Part shown: positions 11,154 through 21,500 of the stretch, piece by piece
Numbering within the stretch: the first letter of the stretch is position 1
Layout: each line of letters starts with the position of its first letter
Source of the DNA: Chloranthus sessilifolius
Lineage: Eukaryota; Streptophyta; Magnoliopsida; Chloranthales; Chloranthaceae
Length of the DNA stretch: 64,000 bases
NCBI GenBank assembly: GCA_021018995.1
Contig: CM037584.1
Span: 175,230,317 to 175,294,316, forward strand
Reading direction: 5' to 3'
Program-made: the position numbers and the translations under genes
Notes under the pieces: generated by a model
The model's database searches: none
What the model was told of the DNA's origin: nothing
What the model saw: only the letters and a program-made list of their open reading frames with translations

Positions 11154-12541
11154 CAAAAGAGATTACACACTCGAGTGCAGCATGAATCCTCCTAATGGCA
11201 CCTGTCTCCTTTGGTTTTTAATTACGTTGTTGTAAATTCCACGTGTATGGCCTCTGATTGAATGGTACAAAAATCAATGGTCACTTGATTTTGTAAGTCA
11301 GTGCAGCGTGAATCCTCCTAATGGCACCTGTTCCCTTTGGTTTTTAATTATTTTTTAAAATTCCACGTGTGTGGCCCTGATTGGATGGTACAAAAATCGA
11401 TGATGACTTGATTTTGTAAGTCACCATTCATTTAAAACACAATTGATCACATGGTCAACGGTGTAGGTTTTTTTGGACGGTCTTTGATTGATCCTGTGCG
11501 TGTGCTCATGGCTCCTGATCCTCTGGTTGGGTGCCACATGACACCCTACAGGTTCATGTGTGTGTAGTTATTTAAAGAATTGTATGACATTTTCAATACT
11601 GGAAAAAAGATATATCAAACTTGAGGAAATAAAAATAAAATCTATGCTCATCTCTAATCATTCTAAGAAAGAGGGCTTTAACAGTTTAGGGGATATGAGC
11701 ATGCCCTCATTGACTTTATTTTCACTTTTGTAAGGTGAAAATGACTGGTTTTTTAAACGGGACAACGCTAAAACCCTAATTATGCCAATTTGGAATTAAC
11801 TTTAGATTTAATTGAACACAAAAAATATTCGGAATCACCCAACACATCAAATAATTTAATGAATTCAATAAAACAATTAGGTTAATTCAATTGTAGCGTT
11901 TAGATACATCTATATTCCCCGATCTAGAAAAACGGATCCGATGAAGGATTCGAGTTTCGATCTAGTTTAGGGCATCAAGCGACAATTATGGTGTCATCTC
12001 TTGACTCCTCTAAGGTTTGGGAAGATGAAGGCTTAAGGGATTAAATTAATCAAAAGGGTAGATAAGAAGATTTAAGCTAACAATACTTTTGGGGTTTTAG
12101 AATTTATCAAACCAAGAGAAGATATTACCAAATAAAAAAAAATAGAGAAAAGGTAAAAGAGAGGGATAAGATCCAAGGCTTCACACCAAGGGTTCCGAGG
12201 CTTCACACCAAGATTGTACGCTGGCTTCGCACCAAGTCGCAGGAGAAATGATTGCTCACTCCTCAGGGTTTCGAAAGATTTGCTCCTTCAATTGAAAACT
12301 CTTAGCAAGCCTTCTAGGTACAAAAGCAAGCTCTCAAATTTTCATTCAATAATTAACTGTGTATTATAAAAACTTTATATAGTAGGGCACCAAAAAGAAA
12401 ACCCTAAAATAAATACATAATAATAAAAAGACAAGTTTGCCCTGAAAACTAAATTCCCTCTTTTGGTGGAACTAACACGTGAAAAATCGATCGATCGATT
12501 TATATATATGTATATATATAGAATTCTCGGGTCACAAATCG

Positions 12542-12579
<38 letters not shown>

Positions 12580-15500
12580 CATTGAGTCTAGGTTCACATT
12601 CGATCGATCAAACATTAGGACTCGATCGATCGACTGGGAAAAGAATTTCGCCAAAAGTCTTGAGGCCTCTGGCTTCAATCGATTGATCGATTCTCTGAGA
12701 TCGATCTATCTTAATATGCCCAAATGCCCAATTTTCTTTCAGTTCTTTCATTCCGACTTTCCTTCCGCTTCTTCCACCACTGGGGAATTTGTTGCGGGCC
12801 AAATTCGATGCTCTTGATCTTGATGTCCCCATCAATTCTCCCCGTGTGGGTGAAACTCATCTCCGATGAGTTATAGAACCCACGTTTGGTATGCCTTGGG
12901 TGCTCAGTTCCCGGCTTGTCCTTCCATGTTGTGAGATACGCCTGAATTTTATTCCCGTTGGTAGTTAAGTGTGGACACTCTAAAATCTCCGCATTCAACC
13001 TTTTCTCATATGGCATAGGTAGGGTACGGGCAATGAATTGGTTAAATTTGCTTTGGCTCGTTTGGTCGGGTAGCAAGGAATGGATTAAAAGACATAGTTG
13101 CAGGGCTTGGAATAGGTGTAAGATCTTCCACCGCAACTATCGGATGAATTCTAGACTTTCATCCTTACCTATTTTCAAGGTTGGGGGAACTTTCACATGC
13201 TCAGGACTATCATGAATTAACACACAATTGTCATTATTAAATTCATTAAACTAATTTATTGTGTTAGTGGCATTCCGCATATTTTCATCATTCAATAAAA
13301 TCTTCTCGTTAATCCCATGCAAGTTTGAATGCTGACACATTCCTATCGACTTTAACAACTCGTAGGCAAGTGACTCGACTGGTTCTTGTGTACTCGGTTC
13401 GACCAACTGCAAAGACTCTAGTGCACTTGACTCTACCAATAACAAGGACTCGTGCACAACTAACTCTACAGACACTAACAAATTGCGGGTACGTGACTCA
13501 GTCGAATCGCGCGTGGGGGACTGGGTGGACTCACTTGTAAGCGACTCAACATCATTACTCACAAAGGAAATAGAAGTCTCTTTAACACAGACTAGACTTT
13601 CATCAGGTTCTTCCATCTCCTCTTCACTCATCGCGGTATTAGGATCATACACTTCTTCCAATTTTCTATTTTCCGGCTCCTTAGGACTCTCTTTTAGTCA
13701 GTAAATTCGAAGTGGGAAATTTTGTGGGGCATTGGTATGCAAAATGTCCAAACCTTTGACATTTAAAGTAATCAGGACACCTACATGTTTTGGTTTTCAA
13801 ACTCCGTAGAAAGTGATGGTGTGTTAAACGAACATACTTTTCGATAAGTGTCACCTTCATGTCCTCCCAAAATTTTTTGGCATTGCCCTTTAACTTTGTT
13901 TTCACTAGCCTAATTTTGTACTCATTCGGTACGTCATACCAATCGAAATAGTCCTCTACACTAGACAACCATTTCACGAAGGTCTTAGGATCCATCCATC
14001 CCTCATTTTGGAACCTCATTTTGAATAGATTTTAGAAACTTCTCGGCGGGGTCGTACTTGGGTTCACGTTGATAAGGGTATCTCCTAACTCTATTTCCAT
14101 CCAATCCCTTGGAAGTCTAACTATGGTTTTGAGTAAAACGAGTTTTTAAAGCCTCATGCTGAGCTTGCATCTGGGTTTGGAGAGTAGTTTGAGTCATGGT
14201 CAACTTTGATACAACCTCTCTAAGTAAGGCTTCTATTTTATTGGAATCCATGACGATGCAACACAAAAACGATATGATGCAAGACACAATAAAAAGAACT
14301 AGAACTTATATGACACCGACAACCCTAAACTAAAACTGAGCTTTGATACCAAATCTGATGCGGGACAACGCTAAAACAATAATTATGCAAATTTGGGATT
14401 AACCTTAGATTTAATTGAACACAAAAAATATTCGGAATCACCCAAGACATCAAATAATTTAATGAATTCAATAAAACAATTAGGTTAATTCAATCGTAGC
14501 ATTCACATGCATCTATATTCCCGACCTATAAAAACGGATCTGATAAAGAATTCGAGTTTTGATCTAGTTTAGGGCGACAAGCGACAATTATGGTGTTGTC
14601 TCTTGACTCCTCTAAGGTTTTGGAAGATGAAGGCTCAAGGGATTAAATTAATCAAAAGGGTGGGTAGATCAGAAGATTTAATCCAACAAGGGTTTTGGAA
14701 TTTATCAAAGCAAAGGAAGATATTACCAGATTAAAAAAATAGAGAAAAGGTAAAAGAGAGGGATAAGATCCAAGGCTTCACACCAAGGGTTCTGAGGCTT
14801 CACACTAAGGCTGTACGTCGGCTTAAGTCGCATAAGATATGATTGCTCACTCTTCAGGGTTTCAAAAGATTCACTCCTTCGATCGAAAACTCTTCACAAG
14901 CCTTCTAGGGTTGGCACAAAAGCAAACTCTCAAATTTTCATTCAATAATCAACTGTCTATTCCAAAGTTATAAAAACCTTATATAGTAGGCCACCAAAAA
15001 GAAAACCCTAAAACAAATAAATAATATAAAAAAAGACAAGTTTACCCTGAAAACTAAATTCCGTCTCTTTTGAGTCTAGGTTCACGCGAAAAATCGATCG
15101 ATCGATCGAAAATTGTACTCGATCAATCGATTTATATATATAAATCATATTGAGTCTAGGTTCACATTCGATCGATCGAACATTAAGACTCGATCGATCG
15201 ACTGGGGAAAGAATTTAGCCAAAAGTCGCGAGGCCTCTGGCTTCAATCGATTGATCGATTCTCTGGGATCGATCGATCGATCTTAATACACCCAAATGCT
15301 CCATTTTCTTCTAGTTCTTTTCCCTTCAACTTCTGCCACCGCTGGGGAATCTGTTGTGGCCCGAATTCAACACTCTTGATCTTGATGTCCCCATCAGTTT
15401 TCCTTTCTGTCTTTGCAGTTTCTGATCATTACAGGGTGCCTTCGGTGGTATCAATAAGGCTGGATTGGCACCATTTGGGTGCCACAAATCCTGGATGAGC

Positions 15501-18500
15501 TCCTTGATAGTAACAAAGGTCTCCTACTTTTTCAAAAAATTGGAAAAAGCCGGCAACTTGCAGTCATCCCGACTTTATCTCTATTTAATCGGCCGAGTCG
15601 TGACTCAGCCAATTAATTGGTGATGTTTGTGATTTTGTCCTTTTTCATTTTTTCACTTATACTTAAAGGGGAAATAAAACCTTTAGGTTTTGTACTATTT
15701 TGTTCATTTGTTCTGACTTGCAATCATCCCGACTTTATCGCCATTTAGTCGGTCGAGTCGTGACTTGGCTGATTAATTGGCGATGTTTGTGATGTTGTCT
15801 GATTTTTATTTATTTACTTATTATTTTATTTTTTTTCATTTTTTCATTTTTTCACTTATGCTTAAAGGGGAAAAAACCTTCATTTTGTTCATAAAGAATC
15901 CTTAGGTTTTACCTATTTTGCAGTATTTTGTTAATTAAAATCATTATTTTTAACTTGAAATATATTTTGTTATTTTGTTATTTTGTTATTTTTTTTAATT
16001 TCCACAAAATTTTCCGATTTTGACCTACTTTTATTGATTTTGTCGATTTTTTCCAACTTGACCCTTGCCAATTTATTGCCGACTCCCAACTTTGTGACTG
16101 CCTTGCCCACATACATGCACAGGTGATCACAGGCTGAGCAGCCTACACCCCATTCACCTGCTTAGAGGGCTAGGCTTGACAAGTGTGCAAAGTGAATAGA
16201 ACGAAACATGGTTTTCCATTTGTGTGTGCTGAATAGCAACTTCATTAGAGTACGTGCAAACATACAAGGGCTCCTAATGTAAGACAGCTTTAATAACCAA
16301 CACTGAACATATAGATAGCTACAACAAAAGGAATGTATCTGAAAGGATGAACGCTTTTGAAAATGGTTCTTGTGATAAATCAACGAATACCTTGACGCCT
16401 CCTAGGCTCGAAAAGTTGATCATTCATGGAAAAGTAAGTCTTGCCAATATACCTGTTAGAGGATCAGCAAAGTGACTTATATTTAAGCTCCATACAATGT
16501 AGTAGATATCTGAAATGTATGAATATATGATTGGCATCTCTTCTCATGCTTAGATGCTTTGTAGCTCAGCCGTGCTACAATATGATGCTACAATACTACA
16601 CTAAATCATTCTCTAATGAATGCTGATTGATTAAAAGATTGTGTAATGGCCTAGTTTCTATTTCATCTTCGACATGTGGATTAAATGATTATACTGGGTG
16701 TATATTACAAACCGACAAACACACTCACACAAATACTGACACACCCTCTCTCACACACCCACACACATGGCTTACTCCTTTTTTATGATGGTTCATGTTT
16801 TTTAGGTGTTCGACTGTGGTTGAATCATTACCCTCAGTTCCTACGTATTCCTCAAATCATGGCATCCAGCCAGATTTACAAAAAATGCGGATCTTGGTTG
16901 GTTCTCCTTTAAAGCGTCCCCCAAAGCATGAGATGGTGGCAGATTCTTTAGTCCCTGATTTTCCTTCCATGGATGCAGACTCCATCAGTCCTAGTAAAAA
17001 ATATAGCCTAGGATCTTTTGGTGAAGGAAAAGGTGTTCATACTGAAGGTTTAGATAGTTTTTCCATATTCTGTACCAGTGATTTTATCACCGTCACCAAG
17101 GAGGTTTATGTCAGAACTCGCAGGGTGTGGTTATTTGGTCTTGAGGTATATACTTTAAACTCTAAATTAAAATTTGTCTCATTTAGTCCTGATATTTTCT
17201 TTTGGTGTTATATATATATATATAGAAGTATAAGGTGAATTGCGACTAGCCAAAAGCACTTGGACAATTACATTTTTGAGGAAGAAATTGACATATGGCA
17301 GAAGAGCTGCATGCTTCAAGTCACCTGGATTCCATGAATGGCCAGTTGGCAATGAAGGCAGAAATGGATGCCATGCAAAGAGAATTTGGAGCCCTTTTTT
17401 TCCTGAACATGCAAGCCGAGCAGCCCCCAGGGCTGGTCCATCTACTTCTTGACCATCTGTGGCTAAGCCAAAATGTCAAGGCATGTCCAAATAGAAGAAA
17501 GTTAGGATGACGAACCCCCCTGACTCTTCGAATTAACCCTCTCTTCCGTGAAAAGTCTGGGAGAGGAGAAAGCTCAAGAATCCCGAGAGAGTGACGTGTC
17601 TAGGGGTTATGCCCGATCAACCAAGGTCATCTGAATCTAGGATAACGGAACACTACATTAGTGTTGTAGCGTTCAACACTACATTAGTATCATTTGGATG
17701 GCAAGTGGCACCTAATCTGAAGATCAAGTGCCGAGGCAACATGGACAAGATCAATCAGGTTCATGGCCCCCCAAAATAACTAAAAAATACATCTTATCCA
17801 TCGTTCAAAACATGGTCAAAGTTGGAAAAATTCAATGCAGTAGGTTAAGGGGCAGAGGTCAAACTTTGACCACGTTTTTGAAGGACAGAAAAGATGTAAA
17901 AATTAATTATTATTTTTTAGATCACATGCCACGTGGCTTTAGATCTTAACACTGGTGAAGCATTCAAACACTACACTTCAAGTGTAGGGATCCCTTAACC
18001 ATATATATATATATAGGATGAAAGGTATATTGAATTATTTATTGACCTCTGGATTGTAGGGTGCTGGTAAGACTTCTTTACATAATGCAATATTGGGGCA
18101 CGGCAAATCAACAACTGCTGTCAATTTTGAGACAACGCATTCAGACTGGGATACTCTAGAAGGAATGGCTGGTGGGTTGTGTTATATTGATTCAACAGGA
18201 GTAAACTTGCAGGTACCGTCTTTTCAATCACGACTTAATGATCATAGATTTAAATATATGCAAATATTATGTGTATCATCTACGCATATTTTTTTTGGGC
18301 CAAGAAATAATAATACAGAATTTTACATCATCCTTAGCGCACTGACGCATATTCTGCACAATAATGAATACATAATATCCACTAGCTATTTCTGTTTCCC
18401 CCTTTTTTTTGTACTATTCTTAAATATTTGGCTAAAAAACATATTTGATTTGTTGTTTGATTTCACATTCGTTCTAGTAGTTTCTATCAATTTGAAAGAT

Positions 18501-21500
18501 GAATACATAGAACTGAGTTGGCTTTTGAGGCTAGATGGTATCTGGTTACACCGTCTCATTTCTCCTTCTTTGTTGCTGTTAGAATAACTGCAACATGAAT
18601 CTTTCATTCAGTGGATTGATTTTTATTTTTTTCTAATAATTTGTTTCATTGTCTATTGTAGTTCTGCAGTTCCGAGAGCATGCACCATATAATTTTCAAG
18701 CACTAGGTATCTGATTAAGAGAGGCATTTCTCCTCTCCAGCACCCTTGCCTCTGTGGCTTTGGCCATGGTTTAAGGCATCGGCCTTGCCTCTGGCTTTTT
18801 CCATGGATTAAGGCATCAGCTGATGCAAATATGTTTACCTTTTTTTTTTATCTCCCATGTATCAGCTGATAGCTACTAATATCATTGATGAGTGTATAAC
18901 TTGTTTAAATTTTTACTTATTCATTTTTCATAGTGGATCTAAGTTATTATGTCCATTACATCACCTCCCTAATAATATTTGTGGTGGTTTTACATATTTA
19001 AGAATGCTGTCACAAAATCTTATTTCTTAAATATGTAAATAACTGCTAAGTTTTACTGTGGAAAATCTTAAAAGTATAATAACTTAATTTTTAACATAAA
19101 GTTGATACATCCAGGATGTTTCGCAAGGGTTTTATGTTGATTTGACTTCAAATGAAGATACTGAGTATTGATCTCTTAGGCAAAACTTTCAACATTTTTT
19201 GGCATGTTAGTAGATATTCATGCTCCATTTGTTCTATTAAAATGAAGATATTTAATGATTTTTCAAGTTGATTAAATCAAGAATTATTGGGCAAGATACA
19301 AGTTAGAAAAAGAAAAGTGGTTGTAGTTATCTTCCATTGAATGCTGATACTTTTATATGTCATCTCACCCATGAATCATGATTAGTGATACATCAATTCA
19401 TCATCGTGCTTAATCTAGTCGCATATTTGGGGATTAGGTGTGTCGCTCAACTGGAAGTTGCTCAATGACTCAACCTTAAGGTTGCAGGTTCAATCCCAGC
19501 GAACCCAACCAAAAAAGTGTAATATTTATCTTTAATATGTAATAAAGTTACTCAATATACTAAAATACTAACATATTTAATTATTAATTAAACTTCATTA
19601 TAGTGATTATTTATGCATAAAAGCACCTAATTAAATGCAAAACAATTATGCTTTGTCGCTGATGCCGATGTGTTCTTCAGAGGTGGCTGATATAGCAACT
19701 AATACTGAAGTTTTAAACCTTTGTTTTAGCCACAGTGGAAGTTTGCATGACCGGTCTTTGGTGGGCAGGTCGCCCGATGCAAATGAGGCTGGAACATGTT
19801 CAGATTTTGTTCGAGTCATAGCAAAATACGAAATAGGAGAATTTTGTTCTTTGATTTGACTCTAGTTTTTGTATGTGAGACTATCAAGTTCATGATATCT
19901 AGTTTGATCCACAAGGGCATAGAGCAAAAAAGAACTGTTTTATCAATTTATGGGAACATGTAGCCACAACTCAAGGTGATTTGTTAAACCGTTGCATTAT
20001 TTGATTTATAATAGTTGTATCAAAAAGTTCCATGTCTTTTGTAGCTGCATTTTGCCAATGAATTAAAAATTACCGTAATAACCTTGGTGTCAGGTGTTGA
20101 TCATAAGCCACACACGTTACCACCCTCTTCTTCAATATATGATCCATCAACATACCTTCCAGACCTCTTTCCATTGATAAGTTTTGGAATGGAAATTTCA
20201 GGGGGAGTAGTTTTTTCAATCAATCAAATTAAGATGGACATAGATCCTTCCATAATGTCAGCTACATAGCAAAGTAGATTACAATTGTCAGAATCTAATC
20301 TCCAACGAAAAGGCAAACTAATTGCTTGATGTCAAACTGTACAGAGATGGTATTGATGACTAACCAACCAACATTCCGAATTCGATGGAGAACTATCCTC
20401 CAAGAAACCCTAGAACCAGATTTTCAGAACCCCAGAAAATAAATTAATTTTCTTGTCCATGTAGATCATTAGAGTCCAGAGCAGAGAGATTGTAGGTCTT
20501 CAACAACCTCGCTTTGAGACCGTGATGGTGTGTTTTGGTCTCGAAAGGATTTAGGTTTTCATGAAGAACTAGTAAGAAACCCGAGAGAGTGATTTAAGTT
20601 TTCATGAAGAACTAGTAAGAAACCTGAGGGAGGGAGCGAGGGACGAAGGGAGTTGAGTTGATATTACGTGCCCGGCCCTTCCACCTGTGCACCTTACCCC
20701 TTGTAGGCCTTGAGATGTGCACCAATCTCCAGAAAGTAGACATTAAACAAGGTACTACTAATAATTTAGTAGTTTATTTTAAGAAATTTATTGAGGTGAT
20801 GGCAACCACCATCTTTTCTGCCTAATGGGTACACATGTAATAATCCAGCCCTAGTTCAAATGACTGTCGTGGATGGCCGCCCATGACTAAGAAAGTGAGA
20901 CTGTTGAAATACCACAGCAGTAAACTCTACATAAACCATTATACATTTTTTGGTTAACCATCCTGAATCAAACAATTGATTTGATAGTTATGGTTGGTCC
21001 AAAAGTTTATTTTTTCGCCATGCTTCATTTAAGAGTTGGTTCATTACTTTGATGTCTTGGATCAAGGAGTTGACACGATCAATTGTGGTGCTAAAGGTCA
21101 TTTGTGCCTGTGAAAGGGTGCTTTTAGGTCTATAAAAGGTGGGCCTTGGTATAGTCAAATAACTTGATGTTCAAATATGGCGTGCACTACTTGAGGATTC
21201 CGTACTGAGCGTCTAATTACTGCAGAAACAAAGTGCCAATACCCACCAACACCATCGTATTCTTCTTCCGTGCCAGTACCCACCAAGATTGTATTATTCT
21301 GTCATGCGAAATAGAAAAGAATATAACAGCCCTGTTAACAGTGACTGGCCAATTTCTCATTGATAAAGCTTTCTCCATAACACTGGCTGCTAGAAATGAA
21401 TAATGAACATTCATGTTGGAATCAAGTAGGGAATTTTTCCTTGGACAAATCTGGTTCATTAAAATGTAAGGATTCTTTTGAACCTATTCTACATGGTTTA

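Larger units (their letters stand above)
11753..15396 (-). mobile_element. Complete, pol-less Ty3/gypsy-type LTR element in intron 1
   Basis: Two LTRs flank 1.5 kb of internal sequence. The element reads on the minus strand: 5' LTR 14356-15396, primer site 14338-14351, gag-like ORFs, polypurine tract near 12838-12850, 3' LTR 11753-12834. It is bracketed by a perfect 5-bp target duplication GTTTT (11748-11752 and 15397-15401). Protease, reverse transcriptase, RNase H and integrase are absent, so it depends on another element's enzymes. It lies in antisense to the host gene. Confidence 0.92.
8956..16805 (+). other. Intron 1 (7.85 kb), transposon-laden
   Basis: It begins GTACTT and ends TTTTTTAG. 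It holds a fold-back MITE, an (AT)35 run, a 126-bp tandem duplication, a complete LTR element on the opposite strand (11753-15396) and a 161-bp tandem duplication. Nothing recognisable lies in 8956-10657, 11424-11747 or 15880-16805, apart from a CA-rich run at about 16715-16770. Confidence 0.8.

Noticed and set aside
10787..11170. Minus-strand ORF of 127 codons
   Set aside because: Largely Tyr-Ile repeats translated from the (AT)35 run and MITE arms.
12479..12817. Plus-strand ORF of 112 codons
   Set aside because: It lies inside an LTR and contains a TATATA run; no family pattern.
17240..17510. Possible copia RT start (AMKAEMDAMQREF-like segment)
   Set aside because: The segment recalls the W..AM..E..AL pattern, but the diagnostic TW.LV..P.G and KW.F.K motifs do not follow in any frame.
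19440..19520. tRNA gene candidate
   Set aside because: Only the box B and one short stem fit; box A is weak and the ends do not pair. Treated as a SINE fragment.
20084..20269. Open stretch of 61 codons in intron 3
   Set aside because: No family pattern, no splice-site context fitting the host gene, and the exons on either side already join in frame without it.
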